From positions 1 to 60,124 of the forward strand of contig CADCET010000015.1 in the NCBI GenBank assembly GCA_902800495.1: a stretch of 60,124 bases of DNA, read 5' to 3'. A program made the translations under genes and the position numbers. The stretch comes from an uncultured Prevotellaceae bacterium. Lineage in GTDB: Bacteria; Bacteroidota; Bacteroidia; Bacteroidales; Bacteroidaceae. The notes beneath the pieces are model-generated. The model made no database searches and was not told where the DNA came from. It was given only the letters and a program-made list of their open reading frames with translations. This document shows, piece by piece, positions 17,080 to 25,769 of the stretch. Each line of letters opens with the position of its first letter. The stretch's first letter is position 1.

Positions 17080-17793
17080 ATGGCAAATGACTACTTCCGT
17101 TTTCGTCATTTCACGGTTTATCACGACCGTTGTGCCATGAAGGTTGGCACCGATGGAACGCTGCTTGGCGCCTGGGCGCGAGGTGGCCAGAGGGTGCTCG
17201 ACATTGGCACGGGTACGGGCTTGATAGCGCTGATGATGGCGCAGCGTTTTCCCGAGGCGCAGGTCGTAGGTGTCGACGTTGACCCCGAAGCCGTCGCCCA
17301 GGCCCGCGAGAATGTCGCCGCCTCGCCCTTTGCCAGTCGCATTCAGCTGCTAAATGCCGATATACGCACCCATCACCACTCACCCTTCACCCTTCACCAC
17401 TCACCCTTCACCACCATCGTGAGCAATCCCCCGTATTTCGTCGACTCGTTGGCGTGTCCTGACGGTCAGCGCACGCTGGCGCGCCATACGGCCTCGTTGT
17501 CATATCGCGAGCTGATGCAGGCCGTCTGTCGCCTGTTGGCCGACGACGGTGAGTTCTCGGTCATCATTCCCTTCGACTGCAAGGCGCGTATGGAGGACGA
17601 GGCCGCCTTGGCCGGTCTGTTCAAGGTGCGTGAGTGTGCTGTCAAGACCACCCCGCGCAAACAGCCTCGCCGCTATCTGATGGCCTTTCGCAAGCATCCA
17701 GCTGAACTGGAACTGACGGAAGGGGTTATTGAAACCTCTCCCAACGTCCGCTCGTCGTGGTATCAGGAACTGACAAAAGACTTCTACTTATGA
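17080..17793 (+). CDS. trmN6: tRNA1(Val) adenine-37 N6-methyltransferase
   Basis: 237 residues, YfiC/TrmN6 family. FRFRHFTVYHDRCAMKVGTDGTLLGAWA is the family signature; SAM-binding motif I is VLDIGTGTGLIALMMAQRFP, the acidic turn is VVGVDVDPEAV, and the catalytic motif is SNPPYFVDSL. Methylates A37 of tRNA-Val. Between the strand ending LLNADI and SNPPY the gene contains an in-frame heptamer run encoding HHHSPFTLHHSPFT, lengthening the loop next to the active site. ATGA overlap with the downstream amidase. Confidence 0.9.
   Translation: MANDYFRFRHFTVYHDRCAMKVGTDGTLLGAWARGGQRVLDIGTGTGLIALMMAQRFPEAQVVGVDVDPEAVAQARENVAASPFASRIQLLNADIRTHHHSPFTLHHSPFTTIVSNPPYFVDSLACPDGQRTLARHTASLSYRELMQAVCRLLADDGEFSVIIPFDCKARMEDEAALAGLFKVRECAVKTTPRKQPRRYLMAFRKHPAELELTEGVIETSPNVRSSWYQELTKDFYL
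17383..17424 (+). repeat. Heptamer tandem repeat (CTTCACC/ACTCACC) inside trmN6
   Basis: Six consecutive heptamers all ending TCACC (CATCACC, ACTCACC, CTTCACC, CTTCACC, ACTCACC, CTTCACC). They keep the reading frame and give the His/Ser/Pro/Phe/Thr loop just before the NPPY motif. Confidence 0.85.
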
Positions 17794-18545
17794 ATATAAC
17801 GATTTTTCAAACAGACACCGTTTGGGGACAACCCGATGAAAACGTGAAAAACGTGCAGCGGCTGTTGTCCGAAAATGCGGGTTCCGACCTCTATGTCCTG
17901 CCCGAAATGTGGGCTACGGGATTCGCTACAGAGCCGCATGAACTGGCAGAAAACGACGATTCCATCGCTCTCCGATGGATGCAGCAGACGGCTGTAGCTC
18001 ACCGATGTGCGCTCAGCGGCAGCCTCTTGATACACGCTGCCGATGGTACCTACCGCAACCGTCATTATTTTGTCACGCCTGAGACGACCGTTTTCTACGA
18101 CAAGCACCACCTCTTCACCTATGGTCACGAGGATGTGTATATCACGCCGGGCACGGCGCACGTTGTTGCCACTTGGCAGGGGCGCCGTTTCCTACTGCTG
18201 ACGTGCTACGACCTACGTTTCCCCCTGTGGTCGCGCTATGGGCGTGCTGGTGAGTACGATGCCATCATCGTGTCGGCCAACTGGCCGGAAAGCCGTCAGC
18301 AGGCGTGGCGGGTGCTGACGCGGGCACGTGCCATCGAGAACCAGTGTTACTTGATTGGTGCCAACCGTGTGGGCGACGACCAGTTCTGTCATTACCGGGG
18401 CGAGAGCCTCGTCTGCGACTCCAAGGGCGATACGTTGGCAGAGGCGGTTCCCAACCGTCAGCAAGCGCTGACGACAACCCTCGACTTCGAAAAATTAGAC
18501 GTCGTCAGAACTCGCTTTAAAGTCTTAGAAGACAGAGATTTTTAG
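17790..18545 (+). CDS. Carbon-nitrogen hydrolase (omega-amidase/YafV type)
   Basis: 251 residues of the nitrilase superfamily. The Glu-Lys-Cys triad is visible: Glu in YVLPEMWATGF near 44, Lys in VFYDKHHLFTYGHE near 110, Cys in LLLTCYDLRFPLWSR near 144. Family members include omega-amidase, which removes the amide from alpha-ketoglutaramate or ketosuccinamate left by glutamine transaminases. ATG 17790 overlaps the trmN6 stop (ATGA); the frame continues upstream but inside trmN6. Convergent with the AMP-ligase gene, stops one base apart. Confidence 0.88.
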   Translation: MNITIFQTDTVWGQPDENVKNVQRLLSENAGSDLYVLPEMWATGFATEPHELAENDDSIALRWMQQTAVAHRCALSGSLLIHAADGTYRNRHYFVTPETTVFYDKHHLFTYGHEDVYITPGTAHVVATWQGRRFLLLTCYDLRFPLWSRYGRAGEYDAIIVSANWPESRQQAWRVLTRARAIENQCYLIGANRVGDDQFCHYRGESLVCDSKGDTLAEAVPNRQQALTTTLDFEKLDVVRTRFKVLEDRDF

Positions 18546-18546
18546 A

Positions 18547-19854
18547 CTAACGGTAAAACTTTCGGTTTAACTTGCCGTTGTAGGTTCTCTCTACGTGGTC
18601 GACCTGTTCGTAGAGCATGGGGATCTTGTAGACTTCCAAGCGGCTTTTCAGGTGCAGGGCTACCTGGCGCTTGTTTAGTTGGCAACCGTCGGCCATGACC
18701 ACCAACAGCTTCAGGGCATTGCCCGTGATGGGGTGCGCAGCCGAGATGCAGATGCAGTCTTTCACCTCTGGCAACAGCAGGGCGGCGTCCTCCACTTCTG
18801 TTGGCGCTACCTTGTAGCCGCCAATATTGATGACGTCATCCTGGCGCCCACCGATATGCAGCCTTCCCTGTTCGTCGAGCCGTCCTAAGTCCGACATGAA
18901 GACCGTCTGGTCGTGCAGGACGGTGGCCGTCAGTTCGGGTTCCCCGATATAGCCGCTCATGAGCGTGTCGCCCTGGCACGATATGCGGCCTTCGGGCGTG
19001 ATGATGATGCGTGAGTGAGGCATCGCTTTGCCTAAGCACCCCACAATGCACTCGCCGTCGTTGTAGTTATAGGTGCTGATGATGCCCGTTTCTGTTGATG
19101 CATAGGTGTTGTAAAGGCGCGTCTTGGGCAGCAGACGGCACAGCTCGAGCATGTCGGCGTGGGGTAGTGGGGCACCTCCGCACTCGATGAAATCTATCTT
19201 TTCTGCATACGATGCCAAGCGTTCGGCGCTGAACTGCGTCAGCATACGGACGCTGGCCGGTACGAAGAAGGTGGCCATCTTCGTGGCGGGATAGTTGAGG
19301 GCGGTGAAAAAGGCGTTCATATCCCTCATACCGTCGATGATATACAGCGTGGCACCAAGCACGATGACGGGGTAGATCTTCGACAGGCTGCCGATATGGT
19401 TCAGCGGCCCGTTGATGATGAACACTAATTCGTGCGTGAACAGCTGACCGGCAATCAGGTTCTCGGCGTCGGCCACGATGGTGCGATGACTGATCATCAC
19501 GCCCTTCGAGCGGCCGGTAGTGCCCGTGGTGTAGAGCACGTCGGCGATGCCTTCTGGAACAGTGGCAGAATTGAGCTTTTGCTCCAATTCATCGATGATT
19601 TCCTGCGGGGTGTCCTTCTCCATCGGGGCAGCCACAGCACCAGCGATATGGATGGCGAAATAATCGACGATGAAACCGATGGTTGGCGAAGCCCTGAACA
19701 GCACCACCTTGCCCCGACGGTCGGCATAGTCGGCGGCACGCGCCACGCAGCGCTCGTAGAGTTGCTGATAAGAGCACGTCTCTGCCCCGCAGATAATAGC
19801 GATTTTATCGGGGTAGAGACGTGCGTCTTCTCTGAGATAGTCTTCTAAAATCAT
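18547..19854 (-). CDS. AMP-forming acyl/aryl ligase, paired with a carrier protein
   Basis: 435 residues, ANL adenylating superfamily but shorter than usual acyl-CoA synthetases (about 500-550). The phosphate loop is YTTGTTGRSKGVMISH near 111-126, the A5 motif is NTYASTETG, then SDLGRLDEQGRLHIGGRQDDVI and GYKVAPTEVE at the hinge, and the adenylation Lys is in YNGKLNRK at the C-terminus. It overlaps by 4 bases the start-proximal carrier protein gene, so it probably loads that carrier with an acyl or aromatic acid. No ketosynthase or condensation gene is nearby, so the product is unknown. Confidence 0.85.
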   Translation of the reverse strand: MILEDYLREDARLYPDKIAIICGAETCSYQQLYERCVARAADYADRRGKVVLFRASPTIGFIVDYFAIHIAGAVAAPMEKDTPQEIIDELEQKLNSATVPEGIADVLYTTGTTGRSKGVMISHRTIVADAENLIAGQLFTHELVFIINGPLNHIGSLSKIYPVIVLGATLYIIDGMRDMNAFFTALNYPATKMATFFVPASVRMLTQFSAERLASYAEKIDFIECGGAPLPHADMLELCRLLPKTRLYNTYASTETGIISTYNYNDGECIVGCLGKAMPHSRIIITPEGRISCQGDTLMSGYIGEPELTATVLHDQTVFMSDLGRLDEQGRLHIGGRQDDVINIGGYKVAPTEVEDAALLLPEVKDCICISAAHPITGNALKLLVVMADGCQLNKRQVALHLKSRLEVYKIPMLYEQVDHVERTYNGKLNRKFYR

Positions 19855-20075
19855 TTCTCCTGAAGTTTGCGCTCCACCATAGCCACGATGTTGTCTAACG
19901 ACTTCAGGTTCTTCGGCGTAGCATCGATAGCTTCCAGCTTGATGCCGTATTTGTCGGCCAGCGACATCAGGATGGTGGTAACGTCAAGCGAATTGAGTTC
20001 AGCAAACAGGAAGTCGCTGTCAAAGTCAACCAATGGCAGCAAATCTTCCAACAATGCTCTTATTTCTTCTTTCAC
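19851..20075 (-). CDS. Acyl/aryl carrier protein
   Basis: 74 residues, GTG start. Four-helix carrier pattern with the phosphopantetheine-attachment Ser in FAELNSLDVTTILMSLADKYG near residue 29; the usual Asp before the Ser is Asn here. Acidic overall, as normal. Sits between carB and the AMP-ligase and is translationally coupled to the ligase. Distinct from a housekeeping AcpP, which would carry DSLD and lie beside fabF. The 26-base gap to carB is a heptamer repeat. Confidence 0.8.
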   Translation of the reverse strand: MKEEIRALLEDLLPLVDFDSDFLFAELNSLDVTTILMSLADKYGIKLEAIDATPKNLKSLDNIVAMVERKLQEK

Positions 20076-20081
20076 ATCAAA

Positions 20082-20108
20082 GAATTTTCAATTTCCAATT
20101 TTCAATTA
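20082..20108 (-). repeat. Heptamer tandem repeat (TTTTCAA) between carB and carrier protein
   Basis: Units TTTTCAA, TTTCCAA, TTTTCAA then a decayed TTATTAT on the plus strand, extending into the carB stop. Same type as the repeat before the DEAD helicase. Confidence 0.7.
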
Positions 20109-23100
20109 TTATACTCCTGCCACGACTTAATCTGGATGTCTTCCAGCTTCATGGCGGTGAAGGCCTCGATGAAGGCTTTGGCCAGACGGACGTTGGTCAT
20201 CAGGGGGATGTTGTGGTCGATGGCCCCACGGCGGATGCGGTAGCCGTTGGTCAGCTCGCGCTTCGTGTGGTTCTTCGGCACGTTGACGATGAGGTCGAAT
20301 TTGTGTTCGGCAATCATGTCCATGACGTTGTTCTCGCCATCCTCGTCGGGCCAACTGACGGGCGTGGCCTTCACGCCGTTGTCATTGAAGAACTTGGCCG
20401 TGCCGCCAGTGGCGTACACCTCGAAGCCCTTCTTTACCAGATCCTGTGCAGGCTCAAGGAGCGACACCTTGCCCTTAGCACCACCCGAGGAGATGAGTAC
20501 CGACTTCTTAGGCAGACGATAACCCGTTGCTATCAAAGCATTTAACAGGGCTTCGTTCAAGCTGTCGCCCAAGCATCCTACTTCACCCGTTGACGACATG
20601 TCGACGCCTAATACGGGGTCGGCATTCTGCAGACGGGCGAACGAGAACTGGCTGGCCTTGACGCCGATGCGGTCGATGTCGAACTCGCTCTTGTCGGGAC
20701 GCGAGTAGGGGGCGTCGAGCATGATCTTCGTGGCCGTCTCGATGAAGTTGCGCTTCAGAATCTTCGACACGAAGGGGAACGAACGCGAGGCACGCAGGTT
20801 GCACTCGATGACCTTCACCTCGCGGTTCTTGGCGAGGAACTGGATGTTGAACGGACCCGAGATGTTCAGCTCCTTGGCTATCTTGCGCGAGATGTTCTTG
20901 ATCTGACGGATGGTAGAGTAGTAGATGTGCTGGGCGGGGAACACCATCGTGGCGTCGCCCGAGTGAACACCGGCATACTCTACGTGCTCGGAGATGGCAT
21001 ACTCGATGACCTCGCCCTTGTCGGCAACGGCGTCGAACTCTATCTCCTTCGTCTCGGTCATGAACTTCGAGATGACCACGGGGAACTCCTTCGACACCTC
21101 GGTGGCCATATTGAGGAAGCGGTGCAGCTCCTCGTCGTCGTAGCACACGTTCATGGCGGCACCTGAGAGTACGTACGATGGACGCACGAGCACGGGGTAG
21201 CCCACCTGGTTGACGAAGTCCTTCACGTCGTCGAACGATGTCAGGGCGCGCCATGCCGGCTGGTCGATGCCAAGCTTGTCGAGCATGGCCGAGAACTTGT
21301 CGCGGTTCTCAGCGCGGTCGATGTTGACGGGGCTGGTGCCTAAGACGGGCACACCCTGACGGTGCAGCTTCATGGCCAGGTTGTTAGGTATCTGACCGCC
21401 CACCGAGACGATGACGCCTCTCGGCGACTCCAAGTCGATGACGTCGAGCACGCGCTCCAACGACAGCTCGTCGAAATACAGACGGTCGCACATATCGTAG
21501 TCCGTAGATACGGTCTCGGGGTTGTAGTTTATCATGATAGACTTGTAGCCCAGCTTGCGCGCCGTGTTGATGGCGTTTACCGAGCACCAGTCGAACTCTA
21601 CGCTGGAGCCGATGCGGTAGGCACCTGAGCCGAGCACCACCACCGACTTGTCGTTGTTGTAATAGCTGATGTCGTGCTTCGGCGTGTATGGCTTGCTGTC
21701 GGGCGAAGCGGCACCCACGCTGAAGGCATCTTGGAACGCGGGCGTGTGCGTGTACGTGAAATAGAGGTAGTTTGTCAGTTCGGGATGCTCGGAGGCAACG
21801 GTGGGTATGCGCTTCACCGAGGGCATGATGCCGCGCTCCTTGCGGTACTGGCGCACCTGCAGGTTCTCCTTCTCCATGTTCGTGGCCGTCGACTTCAGCA
21901 CAAAACGGGCAATCTGGAAGTCTGAGAATCCGGCACGCTTCACCTCCAACAGGAACTCGTCGGGCAGCTCCTCCAGTTTGTCGTATGTCAGCAGCTTGTG
22001 CTTCAGGTCTACGATGTGCTTCAGGCGCTCCAGGAACCACACGTCAATCTTCGTCAGCTCCTCGATGCGCTCCACCGTGTAGCCCTCTTCCAGAGCCTGT
22101 GCGATGGCGAAGATACGCAGGTCGGTGGGGTTGGCCAGCTCTTTGTCGAGGTCTTCGAACTTCGTGTGGTCGTTGCCTACGAAGCCGTGCATACCCTGAC
22201 CAATCATGCGCAGACCCTTCTGAATCATCTCCTCGAACGAGCGGCCGATAGACATGATTTCGCCTACAGACTTCATCGACGAGCCAATCTGACGGCTAAC
22301 GCCCACGAACTTCGTGAGGTCCCAGCGCGGAATCTTACAAATCATATAGTCGAGACTCGGAGCCACGTAGGCACTCGACGTGGTGCCCATCTCGCCAATC
22401 TGGTCGAGCGTGTAGCCCAGGGCAATCTTCGCAGCCACGAAGGCGAGGGGATAGCCGGTAGCCTTCGATGCCAGTGCCGACGAGCGGCTCAGACGGGCGT
22501 TGATCTCGATGATGCGGTAGTCGTTGGTCGTGGCGTTGAAGGCAAACTGGATGTTACACTCGCCGACAATACCGAGGTGCTTCACGCAGCGGATGGTGAT
22601 GTCCTGCAGCATCTTCACCTGCTCCTCTGTCAGCGAGCAGGTGGGAGCCACCACGATAGACTCACCCGTGTGGATGCCTAAGGGGTCGAAGTTCTCCATC
22701 GAGGCAACGGTGAAGCAACGGTCGTTGGCGTCGCGGATGCACTCGAACTCAATCTCCTTCCAGCCCTTCAGACTCTCCTCGACGAGAATCTGCGGGGCAA
22801 AGGTGAATGCTGACTCAGCCAATTCGATAAACGCCTTTTCGTCGGGACAGATGCCGCTGCCGAGACCACCGAGGGCGTAGGCCGAACGGATCATGATGGG
22901 GAAGCCTATCTCGTGGGCGGCCTTCAGGGCGTCGTCCATGTTCTCCACAGCGTGGCTCACGGGCACCTTCAGGTCAACCTCGCCTAACTTCTTCACGAAG
23001 AGGTCGCGGTCTTCGGTGTTCATGATGGCTTCGACGCTGGTGCCTAACACCTCGACGCCGTACTCCTTCAGCACGCCGTTCTGGTAGAGCTCCGTGCCGC

Positions 23101-23413
23101 AGTTCAGGGCCGTCTGTCCGCCAAAAGCCAAGAGAATGCCGTCGGGACGCTCCTTCTTGATGATCTCAGTCACGAAGTAGGGGGTTACCGGCTGGAAATA
23201 CACCTTGTCGGCAATACCTTCCGACGTCTGGATGGTTGCGATGTTGGGGTTGACTAACACAGAGGAGATTCCCTCTTCACGGAGTGCTTTCAGAGCCTGC
23301 GAGCCCGAATAGTCAAACTCGCCAGCCTGTCCGATTTTCAGGGCACCCGAACCAAGGACGAGCACCTTCTTCATTTGTTTTTTCATATCAAAAGCTGAGT
23401 TTTGTAATTGCAT
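20102..23413 (-). CDS. carB: Carbamoyl-phosphate synthase large subunit
   Basis: About 1100 residues. Two ATP-grasp halves (first beginning KVLVLGSGALKIGQAGEFDYSG, second KSVVVLGSGAYRIGSSVEFD) with the oligomerisation domain between and an MGS-like allosteric domain at the end (KVSLLEPAQDLVKKGFEVYATGG). Makes carbamoyl phosphate for arginine and pyrimidines using ammonia from CarA, which is not in this window. Start choice: the first ATG after the -7 box (23423-23430) is 23413, 9 bases away; ATG 23386 or 23374 would begin closer to the conserved MKKVLVLGSG. The N-terminus before that is probably extra. Confidence 0.95.
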   Translation of the reverse strand: MQLQNSAFDMKKQMKKVLVLGSGALKIGQAGEFDYSGSQALKALREEGISSVLVNPNIATIQTSEGIADKVYFQPVTPYFVTEIIKKERPDGILLAFGGQTALNCGTELYQNGVLKEYGVEVLGTSVEAIMNTEDRDLFVKKLGEVDLKVPVSHAVENMDDALKAAHEIGFPIMIRSAYALGGLGSGICPDEKAFIELAESAFTFAPQILVEESLKGWKEIEFECIRDANDRCFTVASMENFDPLGIHTGESIVVAPTCSLTEEQVKMLQDITIRCVKHLGIVGECNIQFAFNATTNDYRIIEINARLSRSSALASKATGYPLAFVAAKIALGYTLDQIGEMGTTSSAYVAPSLDYMICKIPRWDLTKFVGVSRQIGSSMKSVGEIMSIGRSFEEMIQKGLRMIGQGMHGFVGNDHTKFEDLDKELANPTDLRIFAIAQALEEGYTVERIEELTKIDVWFLERLKHIVDLKHKLLTYDKLEELPDEFLLEVKRAGFSDFQIARFVLKSTATNMEKENLQVRQYRKERGIMPSVKRIPTVASEHPELTNYLYFTYTHTPAFQDAFSVGAASPDSKPYTPKHDISYYNNDKSVVVLGSGAYRIGSSVEFDWCSVNAINTARKLGYKSIMINYNPETVSTDYDMCDRLYFDELSLERVLDVIDLESPRGVIVSVGGQIPNNLAMKLHRQGVPVLGTSPVNIDRAENRDKFSAMLDKLGIDQPAWRALTSFDDVKDFVNQVGYPVLVRPSYVLSGAAMNVCYDDEELHRFLNMATEVSKEFPVVISKFMTETKEIEFDAVADKGEVIEYAISEHVEYAGVHSGDATMVFPAQHIYYSTIRQIKNISRKIAKELNISGPFNIQFLAKNREVKVIECNLRASRSFPFVSKILKRNFIETATKIMLDAPYSRPDKSEFDIDRIGVKASQFSFARLQNADPVLGVDMSSTGEVGCLGDSLNEALLNALIATGYRLPKKSVLISSGGAKGKVSLLEPAQDLVKKGFEVYATGGTAKFFNDNGVKATPVSWPDEDGENNVMDMIAEHKFDLIVNVPKNHTKRELTNGYRIRRGAIDHNIPLMTNVRLAKAFIEAFTAMKLEDIQIKSWQEYNN

Positions 23414-23422
23414 TCTGGGCTG

Positions 23423-23430
23423 CAAAGGTA
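23423..23430 (-). promoter_or_regulatory. -7 box TACCTTTG for carB
   Basis: Minus-strand TACCTTTG, 9 bases before the first in-frame ATG. Confidence 0.6.
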
Positions 23431-23503
23431 CAAAGAAAATAGGATACCGCCAAACATCTTTGCGTAAAAAATCTTATTCTGCAAGAAACGTGCAATAAGC
23501 CAG

Positions 23504-23575
23504 CCCGACCTTTACCGTAAGCAAAGGTCGGGTTTGCCGTAAGCAAAGGTCAGGTTTACCGTAAGCAAAGGTCAA
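23504..23575. repeat. 22-bp tandem repeat with palindrome between carB and phosphohexomutase
   Basis: Three tandem units starting CCGTAAGCAAAGGTC (23515, 23537, 23559), the third partial. The first unit forms a perfect 10-bp stem with sequence just before it (CCCGACCTTT at 23504-23513 with AAAGGTCGGG at 23523-23532). Origin and role unknown. Confidence 0.75.
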
Positions 23576-23787
23576 GCGGTCAATTGGCCCTTGTTACACC
23601 CCGAATCGCCCACCAATTGGGCCATTAATCCGCACATTTCCTTCCAAGTGAGGTCGGGATACTGAAATTCTGCGCCGCTGATGTGTGCGCCAAGTACAGG
23701 GAAAAACATCGGAGCAAGGGGTTCATGCATCGATTTACTGACTTGCGACTGTAACAACTGTAACGTAACGGACTTGGTCATTTTCAA
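23572..23787 (-). CDS. Possible small protein, 71 aa, doubtful
   Basis: The only ORF of note in the 535-base gap between carB and the mutase. It reads MKMTKSVTLQLLQSQVSKSM and has no motif I recognise, no signal peptide and no promoter box seen upstream; its end runs into the tandem repeat. It may be a decayed fragment or chance ORF. Listed because the stretch would otherwise be empty. Between it and the mutase, bases 23795-23833 hold a weak hairpin followed by six Ts. Confidence 0.2.
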   Translation of the reverse strand: MKMTKSVTLQLLQSQVSKSMHEPLAPMFFPVLGAHISGAEFQYPDLTWKEMCGLMAQLVGDSGCNKGQLTA

Positions 23788-23892
23788 TGTTAAACCGCTG
23801 CTATCCGCGAGAGTGGCGACGGTTTTTTAGGCTTTATTGCTAAAAAATCAAAAAAAAGGCGTGCTAACGTATCATATTACGCGATTATTGAT

Positions 23893-23900
23893 TAACTTTG
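23893..23900 (+). promoter_or_regulatory. -7 box TAACTTTG for the phosphohexomutase
   Basis: TAACTTTG 47 bases before ATG 23948, giving a leader of roughly 40 bases; no clear -33 TTTG at the right distance. Confidence 0.5.
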
Positions 23901-23947
23901 TCACAAATATCCATTTTACAAATCTAAAACAAACTAAAACACAGCTT

Positions 23948-25693
23948 ATGGAGAACAACGCACAGCTGATTGCCCAGTGCGAGGCAATTGCTAAAGAATG
24001 GCTCTCTCCGGCCTTTGACGAGGAGACACGTAAGGAAGTACAGGCCATGCTCGACAACGAGGACAAGTCGGCCCTGATTGACGCTTTCTATCAGAACCTG
24101 GAGTTTGGTACGGGCGGTCTGCGCGGCATCATGGGTGCCGGTACGAACCGTATGAACAAGTACATCGTGGGTATGGCCACGCAGGGCTTTGCCAACTATA
24201 TCAACAAGGCATTCCCCGACATCCAGCCCGCCGTCGTCGTTGGTCACGACTGCCGCAACAACGGCCGTATGTTTGCCGAGTCGGTTGCCGACATCTTCTC
24301 GGCCAACGGCATCAAGGTCTACCTTTTCGAGAGCCTGCGTCCCACGCCTGAGATTTCGTTCGCCATCCGTCAGCTGAAGTGCCAGGCCGGCGTGAACGTG
24401 ACGGCCAGCCACAACCCCCGCGAGTATAATGGCTACAAGGCTTACTGGGACGACGGCGCACAGGTGCTGGCTCCGCACGACAAGGGCATCATCGACGAGG
24501 TGAACAAGGTGAAGATCGAGGACGTGAAGTTCGAGGGCAACAAGGAACTCATCATCCCCATCGGCGGCGAAATGGACTGGGACTACATCCAGGCCGTGAA
24601 GGAGGCTATGGTCGACCAGGACGTCATCCTGCGCCAGAAGGACCTGAACATCGTCTACTCGCCCATGCACGGCACAGGCCGCGTCATCATCCCGATGGCC
24701 CTGCGCTCATGGGGCTTCCAGAACATCCACGTCGTGCCCGAGCAGATGGTCATCGACGGCAACTTCCCGACGGTTGTCAGCCCGAATCCCGAGAACGCCG
24801 AGGCCATGACCTTAGGTATGAAGTTAGGTACGCGCCTGAACGCCGACCTGGTGATTGCCTCCGACCCCGACGCCGACCGTCTGGCTATCGTCTGCCGCAA
24901 CCCGAAGGGTGAGTGGGAGATCCTGAACGGCAACCAGACCTGCATGATGTTCTCGTGGTACATCATTGCCAACAAGAAGAAGCTCGGCCAGTTGAAGGGC
25001 AACGAGTTCCTGGTGAAGACCATCGTGACCACCGAGGTGATTGCCGAGATTGCCAAGAAGAACGGCGTGGAGTACAAGGACTGTTACACGGGCTTCAAGT
25101 GGATTGCCAACGAGATTCGCGTCAACGAGGGCAAGAAGAAGTACATCGGCGGCGGCGAGGAGTCGTTCGGATTCCTGCCGTTCGACAAGGTGCGCGACAA
25201 GGACTCCCCCGCATCAATCTGTCTGATCTGCGAGATTGCAGCCTGGGCACGCGACAACGGCATGACGCTCTACGACCTGCTGATGAATATCTATAAGGAG
25301 TATGGCTTCTCGAAGGAAGTCACCATCAACGTCGTACGTCCGGGTAAGACGGGTGCCGACGAGATCAAGCAGATGATGACCAACTTCCGCGAGAACCCGC
25401 CGAAGGAGCTTGGCGGTTCGAAGATTTGCCTGTGGAAGGACTACAAGACCCTGGAGGCCAAGAAGGCTGACGGCAGCGTAGAGAAACTCGACATGCCCGA
25501 CACGTCGAACGTGCTGCAATGGTTCTGCGAGGACGGCACGAAGGTTTCTGTACGTCCCTCGGGCACGGAGCCGAAGATCAAGTTCTATACCGAGGTGAAA
25601 GACCCCAGCTTCGCAGGTGCTGCCGACTACGAGCGTTGCTCGAAGGCTGCTGAGGAGAAGATTGAGGCCATCAAGAAGAGCCTGAACCTGTAA
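23948..25693 (+). CDS. Phosphoglucomutase/phosphomannomutase family enzyme
   Basis: 581 residues, the length of the alpha-phosphohexomutases of the PgcA/PMM2-like bacterial group. Phosphoserine loop VTASHNPREYNG near 150-160, metal loop ASDPDADRLAIV near 305, sugar-specificity loop GGGEESFGFL, and phosphate-binding loop SVRPSGTEPKIKFY near the end. Interconverts hexose 1- and 6-phosphates, feeding glycogen, exopolysaccharide and nucleotide-sugar synthesis. The frame opens at 23837 but ATG 23948 follows the -7 box and starts the conserved part. Codon use is noticeably GC-rich and biased, suggesting high expression. Substrate preference not determinable. Confidence 0.92.
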   Translation: MENNAQLIAQCEAIAKEWLSPAFDEETRKEVQAMLDNEDKSALIDAFYQNLEFGTGGLRGIMGAGTNRMNKYIVGMATQGFANYINKAFPDIQPAVVVGHDCRNNGRMFAESVADIFSANGIKVYLFESLRPTPEISFAIRQLKCQAGVNVTASHNPREYNGYKAYWDDGAQVLAPHDKGIIDEVNKVKIEDVKFEGNKELIIPIGGEMDWDYIQAVKEAMVDQDVILRQKDLNIVYSPMHGTGRVIIPMALRSWGFQNIHVVPEQMVIDGNFPTVVSPNPENAEAMTLGMKLGTRLNADLVIASDPDADRLAIVCRNPKGEWEILNGNQTCMMFSWYIIANKKKLGQLKGNEFLVKTIVTTEVIAEIAKKNGVEYKDCYTGFKWIANEIRVNEGKKKYIGGGEESFGFLPFDKVRDKDSPASICLICEIAAWARDNGMTLYDLLMNIYKEYGFSKEVTINVVRPGKTGADEIKQMMTNFRENPPKELGGSKICLWKDYKTLEAKKADGSVEKLDMPDTSNVLQWFCEDGTKVSVRPSGTEPKIKFYTEVKDPSFAGAADYERCSKAAEEKIEAIKKSLNL

Positions 25694-25712
25694 GAGTCCG
25701 GCGTTTAGTTTT

Positions 25713-25763
25713 AAAAAGTCCCTGAAAGTGTTGATGCTTTCAGGGATTTTTTGTACCTTTGCA
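25713..25763 (+). promoter_or_regulatory. Combined terminator-promoter element, copy B (DMP19 gene)
   Basis: Perfect 9-bp stem CCCTGAAAG/CTTTCAGGG plus ATTTTTT, 20 bases after the mutase stop, with TTG in the loop and TACCTTTG at 25754-25761. One mismatch in 51 bases from copy A at 423-473. It would end mutase transcription and start the DMP19-smpB-metH transcript. Confidence 0.75.
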
Positions 25764-25769
25764 GTCGGT

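Noticed and set aside
12145-23575. CRISPR array
   Set aside because: Tandem repeats of 7 and 22 bases without spacers, and no cas genes.
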